Shown piece after piece: positions 43,056-51,729 of a stretch of DNA of 64,000 bases. Each line of letters opens with the position of its first letter. Positions within the stretch are counted from its first letter, which is position 1. The stretch is from Affinirhizobium straminoryzae (GTDB lineage Bacteria > Pseudomonadota > Alphaproteobacteria > Rhizobiales > Rhizobiaceae), in assembly GCF_007004135.1 (NCBI RefSeq), contig NZ_VJMG01000047.1, positions 62,001 to 126,000 of the forward strand, written 5' to 3'. Below the pieces are notes generated by a model. It was not told the DNA's origin and did no database searches. It was given only the letters and a program-made list of their open reading frames with translations. The translations under genes were made by a program, and so were the position numbers.

Positions 43056-43826
43056 TCACATCCCGGCCAAGATGATTTCGCAGCCGGCATCCCGAACAGG
43101 CCGCAGCCGCACCGGATCGACATCCGGTTCGGTCAGCAGGCAGTGATATTGGTCGGCCGCAGCCACCGCATAGGGGGCCGAGACCTCGAATTTTTCGCGC
43201 GTGGCGGCGACAGCGACCTTGCGGCTGCGGGCGGCCACGAACTGCTTGAAGGCAGCATCCTCCAGACCGAAGGCGGACAATGCACCATCCGGATCGATCC
43301 CGCAGGTGCCGATGAAGCAGAGATCCGGGCGGATCTGCGCCATGGCTTCAATGGCGCGGGCACCGACAGAACCGCCGGCCACCCGGTCGAGACTGCCGCC
43401 GATCAGGATCACCTCCGCAAGCGGCTTTTCCTGCAGGGCAAGCGCAATGGCCGGGGAATTGGTGGCGGCAGCGACCGCCAGATCCTCCGGCAAGGCTTCG
43501 GCAATGGCAAGATTGGTGCTGCCCGCGTCGAAATAGACGAGGCATTGCGCCGGGACCAGCGACACCGCCGCCACGGCCAACGCCTTCTTGCGCTCCGCGG
43601 CAACCCCGATACGGTGTTTCAGCGTCGTGCGGCCGGGACCAATGGCAAGCGCACCCCCATAGACCCGCTCGCAGAGACCGGCCGTTGCCATGTCGCGCAG
43701 ATCGCGCCGGATGGTGTCTTCCGACACGCCGAACAGGCTGGCCAGCGTAGCGGCAACCACCCGTCCGTCCTGCCTCAGACGGCGCAGGATTTCCACCTGC
43801 CTTTCCTGCACCATCAGATCCGTCAT
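43056..43826 (-). CDS. DeoR-family transcriptional regulator
   Basis: A 256-residue regulator. The N-terminal HTH reads VQERQVEILRRLRQDGRV followed by LASLFGVSEDTIRRDLRD. The C-terminal DeoRC sugar-phosphate sensor has VYFDAGSTNLAIAEAL and IGTCGIDPDGALSAF. Start 43826 is used because GGAGAGCG lies upstream. It probably senses a phosphorylated sugar and controls the MFS gene just downstream. Confidence 0.92.
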   Translation of the reverse strand: MTDLMVQERQVEILRRLRQDGRVVAATLASLFGVSEDTIRRDLRDMATAGLCERVYGGALAIGPGRTTLKHRIGVAAERKKALAVAAVSLVPAQCLVYFDAGSTNLAIAEALPEDLAVAAATNSPAIALALQEKPLAEVILIGGSLDRVAGGSVGARAIEAMAQIRPDLCFIGTCGIDPDGALSAFGLEDAAFKQFVAARSRKVAVAATREKFEVSAPYAVAAADQYHCLLTEPDVDPVRLRPVRDAGCEIILAGM

Positions 43827-44130
43827 CACGCTCTCCGCAACTTCACGCAGAAATACGGATAAACGTGCACAAACGGGCATTCAAGCCACAAAAGCCGGCA
43901 GCCCGTCACGTTTCGTGAGCGGGACGGCCCGTGACGAAAAAGAGAGTACAATGGGTGGGCCGCAACGGCGAAACCCGGCAGAGGACATCCGAGGCGCTAT
44001 GGGGCGGCGGCACGTGATGTGCAGCGCGGCAACGGTCTACATTCCCTCTCCCCGTCGAGCAGGGAGAAGGCTGGTGGCGCAAGTCTTTCGCAGGATGCCA
44101 TTGCATCCTGCGATACGTCCTGGGACCGGA
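43827..44130. other. Intergenic region between pyc and the DeoR gene
   Basis: A 304-base gap on the leftward strand with no supported gene. It includes CGTCACG/CGTGACG repeats near 43905-43936, a piece with CTCTCCCCG and GGGAGAAGG that resembles degraded rhizobial intergenic repeats, and the perfect hairpin at 44088-44113. Confidence 0.5.
44088..44113 (-). terminator. Perfect hairpin after pyc
   Basis: TCGCAGGATGC, loop CATT, GCATCCTGCGA: 11 perfect pairs and a 4-base loop, 17 bases past the pyc stop. No strong U-tract follows on either strand, so termination may be weak or rely on the stem alone. Confidence 0.6.
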
Positions 44131-47100
44131 TCAGGCGGTGTAGGTGATCAGCAGATCCTTGGCGTCGATCTGGTCGCCGGCCTTCACCAGCACTTCCGCC
44201 ACATCGCCATCCTTTTCGGCATGCAGCGCCGTTTCCATCTTCATCGCCTCGATGGAGAGCAGCACATCGCCAGCCTTCACCTTCTGGCCGGGAGCGACGA
44301 AGACCCGGGAAATGACGCCCGGCATCGGCGCACCGAGATGGGCGGCATTGCCGGCTTCGGCCTTGCGGCGGGCGATGCTGGTGGCAGCCCGGCTGCGATC
44401 CGGCACCTTGATGCGGCGCGGCTGACCGTTCAGTTCGAAGAAGACGGTGACGAGACCCTGTGCATCGGGCGCACTGGCCGCCTGGTTGACGATGACCAGC
44501 GTCTTGCCCTTCTCGATGTCGGCGAACAGTTCCTCGCCATCCGCCATGCCGTAGAAATAGGCGGGCGTCGGCAGAACCGAGACCGGGCCATAGGTATCGG
44601 CGGCCAGCGCAAAATCGGTGAAGACCTTCGGATACATGAGATACGAGGCGAATTCGAAGTCATCGACGGGACGGCCGAGCTTATCCTCGATCGCCTTGCG
44701 CTCGGCCGCCAGATCGGCCTCCTTCAGCAGCGAACCGGGACGGGCGGTATAGGGCGTGTCACCCTTCAGCGCCTTCTTCTGCAGCGCTTCCGGCCAGCCG
44801 CCCGGAGGCTGGCCGAGATCGCCCTTCAGCATGGAGACGACGGAATCCGGGAAGGCGATATCCCTGTCGGGGTTCTCGACATCGGCAACGGTGAGATCCT
44901 GCGCCACCATCATCAGCGCCATGTCGCCGACGACCTTGGAAGAAGGCGTCACCTTCACGATATCGCCGAACATCTGGTTGACGTCGGCATAGGTCTGGGC
45001 GACCTCGTGCCAGCGCGTCTCGAGCCCCAGCGAACGGGCCTGTTCCTTGAGGTTGGTGAACTGGCCGCCCGGCATTTCATGCAGATAGACTTCCGAGGCC
45101 GGCCCCTTGAGGTCGCTCTCGAAGGCTGCATACTGGTGGCGCACCGCTTCCCAGTAGAAGGAAATGCGGCGGATCCAGGCGGGATCAAGGCCGGGATCAC
45201 GCTCGGTGCCGGACAGCGCCTCGACGATCGAACCGAGGCAGGGCTGCGAGGTATTGCCGGAGAAGGCGTCCATGGCCGCATCCACCGCATCGACGCCCGC
45301 TTCGACGGCGGCGAGAACGGTCGCGGCCGCGATGCCCGAGGTGTCATGTGTGTGGAAATGGATCGGCAGGTCGGTCGCCTCGCGCAGCGCCTTGAACAGC
45401 ACGCGGGCGGCGGCCGGCTTCAGGAGGCCCGCCATGTCCTTCACCGCGATGATATGGGCGCCGGCCTGTTCCAGCTCGGCGGCCAGAGCTGTGTAATATT
45501 TGAGATCGTACTTGGGCCGCGCGCTGTTCAGCAGATCGCCGGTATAGCAGATCGTCGCCTCGCAGAGCTTGTTCTCGTCCTGAATGGCGTCCATCGAAAC
45601 GCGCATGTTTTCGACCCAGTTCAGGCAGTCAAACACGCGGAACAGATCGATGCCGCCCTTGGCGGCCTGCCGGACGAAGTATTTCACCACATTGTCCGGA
45701 TAGTTGGTGTAGCCGACGCCGTTCGCGCCGCGCAGCAGCATCTGCAGCAGGAAGTTCGGCGCCCCTTCGCGGATCAGCGCCAGGCGTTCCCACGGATCTT
45801 CCGTCAGGAAGCGCATGGAGACGTCGAAGGTCGCCCCGCCCCAGCATTCCAGCGAGAAGAGGTTCGGCAGTGCGCGGGCATAGACCGGCGCGATACGGGC
45901 AATGTCATGGGTTCGCATGCGGGTGGCGAGCAGCGACTGATGGCCGTCGCGCATCGTCGTATCGGTCAGCAGCACCTGCGGCTGGGCACGCATCCAGGCG
46001 GCAAAGCCCTTCGGGCCCAGCTCCTCGAGCTTCTGCCGGGTGCCGGGGTGAACCTCCCCCTCGATATAGGGCACGACGGGCTTCGGCGCCTTCTCCGACG
46101 GCTTGGGCCGGCCCTTGGTTTCCGGATGGCCGTTGACGGTCACGTCGGCGAGGTAGGTGAGCAGCTTGGTGGCGCGGTCCTGGCGCTTCACCTGCTGGAA
46201 CAGTTCCGGCGTCGTGTCGATGAAGCGGGTGGTATAGGAATTGTCGCGGAAGTTCGGGTGGCCGATGATCGCTTCGAGGAAGGTGAGGTTTGTTGCGACG
46301 CCGCGGATGCGGAATTCGCGCAGCGCCCGGTCCATGCGGCTGATCGCTTCCTGCGGGGTTCCGCCCGAGGCCGTGACCTTGACCAGCAGCGGATCGTAGT
46401 AGCGGGTGATGATCGCGCCGGTATAGGCCGTGCCGCCATCAAGACGGATGCCGAAGCCGGCTGCGGAGCGGTAGGCGGTGATACGCCCGTAATCCGGAAT
46501 GAAGTTCTGCTCCGGATCCTCCGTCGTGATGCGGCACTGCAGCGCATGGCCGTTGAGACGGATGTTCTCCTGGGCTGGAACGCCCGATTCCGGCGTGCCG
46601 ATCGCCTCGCCTTCGAGAATGTGGATCTGCGCCTTGACGATATCGATGCCGGTGACGACTTCGGTGACCGTATGCTCGACCTGGATGCGCGGATTGACCT
46701 CGATGAAATAGAATTTCCCGGTATCGGCATCCATCAGATATTCGACGGTACCGGCGCCGATATAGTTCGTGGCGGCCGCGATCTTCAGCGAGTAACCGGC
46801 CAGCTCCTGTCGCTGCGCCTCCGAAAGATACGGCGCCGGTGCGCGCTCGACGACCTTCTGGTTGCGGCGCTGGATGGAGCAGTCACGCTCGAAGAGATGC
46901 ACGACATGGCCGTGCGTATCGCCAAGAATCTGGCTTTCCACGTGGCGGGCACGCTCGACGAGCTTTTCCAGATAAACCTCGTCCTTGCCGAAGGCGGCCA
47001 TCGCCTCTCGCTTGGCCTCGGTCACCTCCTTGGCAAGGTCCGCTTCCGAGCGGATGACGCGCATGCCGCGACCACCGCCCCCCCAGGAGGCCTTGAGCAT

Positions 47101-47589
47101 GACGGGATAGCCGATCTCGGCGGCCATCTTGCGGACCACATCCATGTCGTCAGGCAGAGGCTCCGTCGCCGGCACGACCGGAACGCCAACGGAAATCGCC
47201 AGATTGCGCGCCGCCACCTTGTTGCCCAGCTTGCGCATGGTCTCGGCCGTCGGGCCGATGAAGATAATGCCTGCATCGTTGCAGGCCTCGACGAATTCCG
47301 GGCTTTCAGACAGAAGACCATAGCCCGGATGAATGGCGTCGGCGCCGGACTGCTTGGCGACGCGAATCACTTCGGCAATGGAGAGATAGCTTTCGATGGG
47401 ACCGAGATCGCGGGCCAGATGCGGGCCCCGGCCAACCTGATAACTCTCGTCCGCCTTGAACCGGTGCAGTGAAAGCTTGTCTTCCTCTGCCCAGATCGCA
47501 ACCGTTTTTATGCCGAGCTCATTAGCCGCGCGAAACACGCGGATGGCAATTTCGGACCGGTTGGCGACAAGAATTTTCGATATCTTCAA
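44131..47589 (-). CDS. pyc: Pyruvate carboxylase
   Basis: A 1,152-residue biotin enzyme that carboxylates pyruvate to oxaloacetate. The order is biotin carboxylase (N-terminus KISKILVANRSEIAIRV, ATP-grasp with KASWGGGGRGM, then FIEVNPRIQVEHTVTE), carboxyltransferase (TDTTMRDGHQSLLATRMRT, the metal-binding HFHTHDTSG), and a C-terminal biotinyl domain with EAMKME, where the lysine carries biotin. The start is probably TTG at 47589: it follows GGGAGATCGTC, and it gives the usual family N-terminus; no ATG fits. Confidence 0.97.
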   Translation of the reverse strand: MKISKILVANRSEIAIRVFRAANELGIKTVAIWAEEDKLSLHRFKADESYQVGRGPHLARDLGPIESYLSIAEVIRVAKQSGADAIHPGYGLLSESPEFVEACNDAGIIFIGPTAETMRKLGNKVAARNLAISVGVPVVPATEPLPDDMDVVRKMAAEIGYPVMLKASWGGGGRGMRVIRSEADLAKEVTEAKREAMAAFGKDEVYLEKLVERARHVESQILGDTHGHVVHLFERDCSIQRRNQKVVERAPAPYLSEAQRQELAGYSLKIAAATNYIGAGTVEYLMDADTGKFYFIEVNPRIQVEHTVTEVVTGIDIVKAQIHILEGEAIGTPESGVPAQENIRLNGHALQCRITTEDPEQNFIPDYGRITAYRSAAGFGIRLDGGTAYTGAIITRYYDPLLVKVTASGGTPQEAISRMDRALREFRIRGVATNLTFLEAIIGHPNFRDNSYTTRFIDTTPELFQQVKRQDRATKLLTYLADVTVNGHPETKGRPKPSEKAPKPVVPYIEGEVHPGTRQKLEELGPKGFAAWMRAQPQVLLTDTTMRDGHQSLLATRMRTHDIARIAPVYARALPNLFSLECWGGATFDVSMRFLTEDPWERLALIREGAPNFLLQMLLRGANGVGYTNYPDNVVKYFVRQAAKGGIDLFRVFDCLNWVENMRVSMDAIQDENKLCEATICYTGDLLNSARPKYDLKYYTALAAELEQAGAHIIAVKDMAGLLKPAAARVLFKALREATDLPIHFHTHDTSGIAAATVLAAVEAGVDAVDAAMDAFSGNTSQPCLGSIVEALSGTERDPGLDPAWIRRISFYWEAVRHQYAAFESDLKGPASEVYLHEMPGGQFTNLKEQARSLGLETRWHEVAQTYADVNQMFGDIVKVTPSSKVVGDMALMMVAQDLTVADVENPDRDIAFPDSVVSMLKGDLGQPPGGWPEALQKKALKGDTPYTARPGSLLKEADLAAERKAIEDKLGRPVDDFEFASYLMYPKVFTDFALAADTYGPVSVLPTPAYFYGMADGEELFADIEKGKTLVIVNQAASAPDAQGLVTVFFELNGQPRRIKVPDRSRAATSIARRKAEAGNAAHLGAPMPGVISRVFVAPGQKVKAGDVLLSIEAMKMETALHAEKDGDVAEVLVKAGDQIDAKDLLITYTA

Positions 47590-47707
47590 GACGATCTCCC
47601 ACTCGCTTTCGCGGGCATGCTGCACCCGCGAAGAAGATCATTACCGGCTTTTTGGCGAAGTTCAATTTCCAGCCGGTGTGAGAGACCAAATTTGTGTCAG
47701 CTTCGCG

Positions 47708-48448
47708 TCAGCTGACCAGTCCGAGACGAAATGCCATGGCAATCACATGCTGGCGATTCTTGGCGTTGAACTTCTCCTGGATGACGTTGATGTACCAGTC
47801 GACGGTATGACTGGAGATCTGCAGCTCGCGGGCGATCTCGTTGGACGTCATGCCATCGGCCAGCAACGAAAGAACCTCCATCTGCCGTTTGGTGAGCTCC
47901 GTATCATGGCCGGCGCTACGCTCCAGTTCGACTGCGGCGCCCTGCAGTTCCAGCAGGCGCCAGAACAGTCGTCGCGCCGCGGTATCAAAAAGGGACAGTT
48001 CAGCCGGAGAAAGATCAACCGGCCGGCCACCGATGGCAACCTGACCGAGCAAGCCGGTCCGGCCGTGGATCGGGAATGTGTAGCCATCGAGAATGCGGTA
48101 GCGCGCCGCATCCTGCAGCATTCTTGCGGTCCGCTTATGATAGGGATCCTCGCGGAAGGTCTCGACCGCATCGCGCCAGCGGAACGGCCTCTGCGCCACC
48201 ATCAGCATGCGCCGCATCGGATCGATCAACCCGTATTTCTTGGTCGCATAGGTCTTGCGCCAGCCTTCCGGCCAGTGACCGGCGAGCATGAGATTGGCCT
48301 GATCGGAATTCGGCTTCTGGTTCAGCCAGATACCGTAGAAGTCAAAATCATAGATGGAAAGAAGCGCTTCCAGTTCCCGCGTCAGTTCTGCCGGCGTCTT
48401 CGTTTCGTTGATTAATATCAAGAGCTGCAGAATTGAGTGAATTTTCAC
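47708..48448 (-). CDS. LuxR-family transcriptional regulator (solo) with autoinducer-binding-like domain
   Basis: A 246-residue regulator. Residues about 20-165 look like an acyl-homoserine-lactone-binding domain, with the WRKTYATKKYGLIDPMRRM segment (Tyr and Asp-Pro) and a following FRW tryptophan. The C-terminal LuxR HTH is LTKRQMEVLSLLADGMTSNEIA with SSHTVDWYINVIQEKF. No luxI synthase is in the window, so it is a solo. The start is GTG at 48448, with AGGGGG 5 bases upstream; no ATG is available. A perfect palindrome spans this start codon. It is divergent from ndvA, 284 bases apart. Confidence 0.87.
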   Translation of the reverse strand: MKIHSILQLLILINETKTPAELTRELEALLSIYDFDFYGIWLNQKPNSDQANLMLAGHWPEGWRKTYATKKYGLIDPMRRMLMVAQRPFRWRDAVETFREDPYHKRTARMLQDAARYRILDGYTFPIHGRTGLLGQVAIGGRPVDLSPAELSLFDTAARRLFWRLLELQGAAVELERSAGHDTELTKRQMEVLSLLADGMTSNEIARELQISSHTVDWYINVIQEKFNAKNRQHVIAMAFRLGLVS

Positions 48449-48451
48449 TCA
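48434..48451. promoter_or_regulatory. 18-base palindrome across the LuxR start codon
   Basis: TGAGTGAA-TT-TTCACTCA, 8-bp arms around two bases, covering the GTG start and its flank. The length resembles lux boxes. It could be an autoregulatory operator or an mRNA hairpin masking the start codon. Confidence 0.45.
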
Positions 48452-48732
48452 GACCCCCTGCCGCATAAATCGCGGCCCCTAATGTTAGAACTTTATTATT
48501 TTCACGTGTATAATCAAACCTTTATCTGCCGTGTCCGTGACCGAGAAAAGTTCGACATCGCTCACAGTGGGCGCCATTCTCGCACAGATTGCAAGCCTGT
48601 TCTTGCATGATCCCGTTTTTGCGCAATATTGCTCCACAGGCTGGGCGGGACCCCGTTCACATTGCATACAGGTGCGACGTGCTACCGGTGCGGGGCCATT
48701 ATACATATCGACGTCACACCGAGGTCACACCG

Positions 48733-50505
48733 TTGAGTCTGTTCCAAGTCTATGCCCGCGCTCTGAAATATCTCGGATCCAGCCGGATTCGCGTGTCGCT
48801 CGTGGTCGTCGCAAACATCGTCTTGGCAGTCATCACCATTGCGGAACCGATCCTGTTCGGCCGCATCATCGATGCGATTTCGGGCGGCGGCGACGTGACG
48901 CCGATCCTGCTGCTATGGGGCGGTTTCGGTGTCTTCAACACGCTCGCCTATGTGCTGGTGGCGCGCGAGGCGGACCGCCTGGCGCATGGCCGCCGTGCCA
49001 CACTGTTGACCGAAGCCTTCGGGCGCATCATTTCCATGCCGCTCGCCTGGCATCACCAGCGCGGCACCTCGAATGCGCTGCACACGCTGCTGCGCGCCAG
49101 CGAAACCCTGTTTGGCCTTTGGCTGGAGTTCATGCGCACGCATCTCTCCACCATCGTGGCGCTCGGCCTGATGCTGCCGACGGCGCTCGCCATGGACTGG
49201 CGCCTGAGTTCGGTGCTGATCGTGCTCGGCGTGCTCTACTGGATCATCGGCCGCACGGTGATGAACCGCACCAAGGAAGGCCAGGCCTCGGTCGAGGGGC
49301 ACTACCACACGGTCTTCTCGCATGTCAGCGATTCCATCAGCAATGTGACCGTGCTGCACAGTTACAACCGCATCGAGGCCGAAACGCGGGCCCTGAAGGG
49401 CTTCACAGAGCGACTGCTCGCCGCCCAGTACCCGGTACTGGACTGGTGGGCGATCGCCAGTGCGCTCAACCGCATCGCCTCCACCGTGTCCATGCTGATC
49501 ATCCTGATCATCGGCGTGGTGCTGGTGCGCAATGGCGAGATCAAGGTCGGCGACGTCATTGCCTTCATCGGCTTTGCCAACCTGCTGATTGGCCGTCTCG
49601 ACCTGCTGCGCCAGTTTGCCACGCAGATCTTCGAGGCTCGTTCCAAGCTCGAGGACTTTTTCCGTCTGGAAGATTCCGTCAAGGAGCGGGAGGAGCCGGT
49701 CGGCGCTGCCGAGCTTGCCCATGTCCGCGGCGAAGTGGAGTTCCGCAACGTCTCCTTCGATTTCGCCAATACCACGCAAGGGGTGCGGGATGTATCCTTT
49801 ACCGCGCGCGCAGGGCAGACGGTGGCGATCGTCGGACCGACCGGCGCCGGCAAGACCACGCTCGTCAACCTCCTTCAGCGCGTCTACGATCCGCAGCAGG
49901 GCCAGATCCTGATCGACGGCACCGATATCGCGACCGTCACCCGCAAGTCGCTACGCCATTCGATTGCCACCGTCTTCCAGGATGCCGGCCTTTTGAACCG
50001 CTCGATCACCGAAAACATCCGGCTCGGCCGTGAGGATGCCAGCGAGCGGGAGGTTGTCGCCGCCGCCGAGGCGGCAGCCGCGACCGAATTCATCGAAAGC
50101 CGTCTGGCCGGCTTCGAAACCGAAGTCGGCGAACGTGGCAACCGCCTGTCCGGAGGCGAGCGACAGCGCATCGCCATCGCACGCGCCATCCTGAAGAACG
50201 CCCCGATCCTGGTGCTGGACGAGGCGACCAGCGCGCTGGACGTGGAGACGGAGGCCCGGGTCAAGGAAGCGATCGACCGTCTGCGCAAGGACCGCACGAC
50301 CTTCATCATCGCCCATCGTCTGTCGACCATCCGCGACGCGGATGTCGTGCTGTTCCTCGATCATGGCCGCGTCATCGAAAAGGGCACCTATGACGAACTG
50401 TCCGCACTCGGTGGCCGCTTTGCCTCGCTGCTCAAGACGAGCGGCATCCTGACCGATGACACCCGCCCCGTACTGACGCTGGCACCCGTCGGCCAGAAGG
50501 CCTGA
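48733..50505 (+). CDS. ndvA: Cyclic beta-1,2-glucan exporter, ABC transporter NdvA/ChvA
   Basis: A 590-residue half-transporter (membrane domain plus ATPase) that moves cyclic beta-1,2-glucan to the periplasm. The N-terminus SLFQVYARALKYLGSSRIRV and READRLAHGRRATLLTEAFG are characteristic of ChvA/NdvA. The ATPase has GPTGAGKTT, LSGGERQRIAIARA and LVLDEATSALD. The start is TTG at 48733, preceded by GAGGT, which gives the conserved start and length; no ATG fits. The synthase ndvB lies on the opposite strand beyond one gene. Confidence 0.95.
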   Translation: MSLFQVYARALKYLGSSRIRVSLVVVANIVLAVITIAEPILFGRIIDAISGGGDVTPILLLWGGFGVFNTLAYVLVAREADRLAHGRRATLLTEAFGRIISMPLAWHHQRGTSNALHTLLRASETLFGLWLEFMRTHLSTIVALGLMLPTALAMDWRLSSVLIVLGVLYWIIGRTVMNRTKEGQASVEGHYHTVFSHVSDSISNVTVLHSYNRIEAETRALKGFTERLLAAQYPVLDWWAIASALNRIASTVSMLIILIIGVVLVRNGEIKVGDVIAFIGFANLLIGRLDLLRQFATQIFEARSKLEDFFRLEDSVKEREEPVGAAELAHVRGEVEFRNVSFDFANTTQGVRDVSFTARAGQTVAIVGPTGAGKTTLVNLLQRVYDPQQGQILIDGTDIATVTRKSLRHSIATVFQDAGLLNRSITENIRLGREDASEREVVAAAEAAAATEFIESRLAGFETEVGERGNRLSGGERQRIAIARAILKNAPILVLDEATSALDVETEARVKEAIDRLRKDRTTFIIAHRLSTIRDADVVLFLDHGRVIEKGTYDELSALGGRFASLLKTSGILTDDTRPVLTLAPVGQKA

Positions 50506-50580
50506 CCGGTCCCGCCGTCCTCCTGGACACCGGCACACGCAGCCAGCCCTTTACCCCGCGCACGCTCGGCTCTATCAATG

Positions 50581-50607
50581 ACCGACTATACCTACCGTAT
50601 AGTCGGT
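50581..50607. promoter_or_regulatory. Perfect 11-bp inverted repeat (operator-like) upstream of the esterase
   Basis: ACCGACTATAC, 5-base centre CTACC, GTATAGTCGGT: 11 perfect pairs. It ends 62 bases before the esterase ATG and 75 bases after ndvA. No U-tract follows, so it is not a standard terminator. Its size and symmetry fit a TetR-type operator, and TATAGT inside it could be a -10 box. No TetR gene is adjacent. Confidence 0.6.
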
Positions 50608-50669
50608 TAGTTTATGGAGCTGGCCTGCCGCTCTTGAGGAGCGGCCGGAGGCGACGCTGGGAGGAGCAG

Positions 50670-51638
50670 ATGCATCACACCATGAGAAAAATGGCGGCGT
50701 CGGGCCTTGTCGCCATGACGAGTCTTTTGGGCATTGCCGGAACGGCCTCGGCCGCCGGCTGCAGCACGCCGCAGGATCCGGGCCGCGCCATGATGGAGAT
50801 CCGTTCGGGCGACAAGGTCAGGCAGATCGCCTATTTCATCCCGTCCGGCTATGACGGCAGCCGCAAGGTTCCGGTGGTCTTCGATTTCCACGGCAGCACC
50901 AGCAGCGCCAACGAGCAGCTGGACCGCAGCGAATGGGAGCGCGTCGCTGAAGCCAAAGGCTTCATCGCGGTGGCGCCGCAAGGCCTGATGCCGGGACAGA
51001 AGCCGGACACCTTTTCCTGGAACGCGCCGGGCGTGACCGCCCCCGGCGGGCCGGACGACATGGCCTTCATCCACGATGCGATCAGGGCGGTCGAGGACAC
51101 GTTCTGCGTCGACGATACGAAAATTTTCGGCACGGGCTATTCCGGCGGCGGACGCGTGCTTTCGCAATATATCTGCAACGGAACCACGGACTTTGCCGCG
51201 GCGGGCTTCGTGGTCGGGCTTCGCGCCGGCTATCCGAAGGAGACGGCGGGCACATGGGCGCCGGACAGCGAGACGTGCAAGCCGGCCCGCCCCCTTTCGC
51301 TGATTGCCTTCGCGGGGCGGCAGGACAAGATCAACCCCTTCGACGGCGGCGGCCTGCCCTACTGGCAGTATGGAGCGCAAGCCGCGCTGCAGCGCTGGAC
51401 GGAACTCGACGGCTGCAAGGGGGAGCCGACCGTTACTGAAAACGGGACGGTGCGCACCGTCCGGTATGAGAACTGCGCCGGCAAGGCCCGCATCGTCTCC
51501 ACCGTGATCAGCGATGGCGGGCACACCTGGCCCTCCTCCACCGCGCTGCTGCGCTACCAAAAGCAGCTCGGCAAGATCTCCTATGCGGTAAACGCCACCG
51601 ACGCGATCTGGCGCTTCTTCGAAACCGCTGCCCCCTGA
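50670..51638 (+). CDS. Secreted esterase/depolymerase, LpqC-type alpha/beta hydrolase
   Basis: A 322-residue alpha/beta hydrolase with a signal peptide (residues 1-29, ending TASAAGCS). The oxyanion-hole segment VVFDFHGSTSS is followed by the nucleophile motif GTGYSGGGRV, the acid is probably in AFAGRQDKINPF, and the histidine in VISDGGHTWPSS. It belongs with feruloyl esterase and extracellular polyhydroxybutyrate depolymerase-like proteins. The substrate is not known; a polyester or an esterified polysaccharide is plausible. GGAGGAG gives a strong ribosome site. It lies between ndvA and ndvB, behind the operator-like repeat. Confidence 0.85.
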   Translation: MHHTMRKMAASGLVAMTSLLGIAGTASAAGCSTPQDPGRAMMEIRSGDKVRQIAYFIPSGYDGSRKVPVVFDFHGSTSSANEQLDRSEWERVAEAKGFIAVAPQGLMPGQKPDTFSWNAPGVTAPGGPDDMAFIHDAIRAVEDTFCVDDTKIFGTGYSGGGRVLSQYICNGTTDFAAAGFVVGLRAGYPKETAGTWAPDSETCKPARPLSLIAFAGRQDKINPFDGGGLPYWQYGAQAALQRWTELDGCKGEPTVTENGTVRTVRYENCAGKARIVSTVISDGGHTWPSSTALLRYQKQLGKISYAVNATDAIWRFFETAAP

Positions 51639-51673
51639 CGGCAACGCCTTCCCCGCAGGAAACCCTCCACGGA

Positions 51674-51705
51674 AAAGGCCCCGGATCGATGGATCCGGGG
51701 CCTTT
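51674..51705. terminator. Bidirectional terminator between the esterase gene and ndvB
   Basis: AAAGGCCCCGGAT, 6-base loop, ATCCGGGGCCTTT: 13 perfect pairs, with further A/T-flanked pairing outside. It lies between two convergent genes, 35 bases after the esterase stop and 25 bases after ndvB. Confidence 0.85.
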
Positions 51706-51729
51706 CCGTTTGATGGATCGCTCCACCGG

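Noticed and set aside
43690..47472. 1,260-codon rightward frame opposite pyc
   Set aside because: Antisense shadow of pyruvate carboxylase, whose domains are complete on the minus strand.
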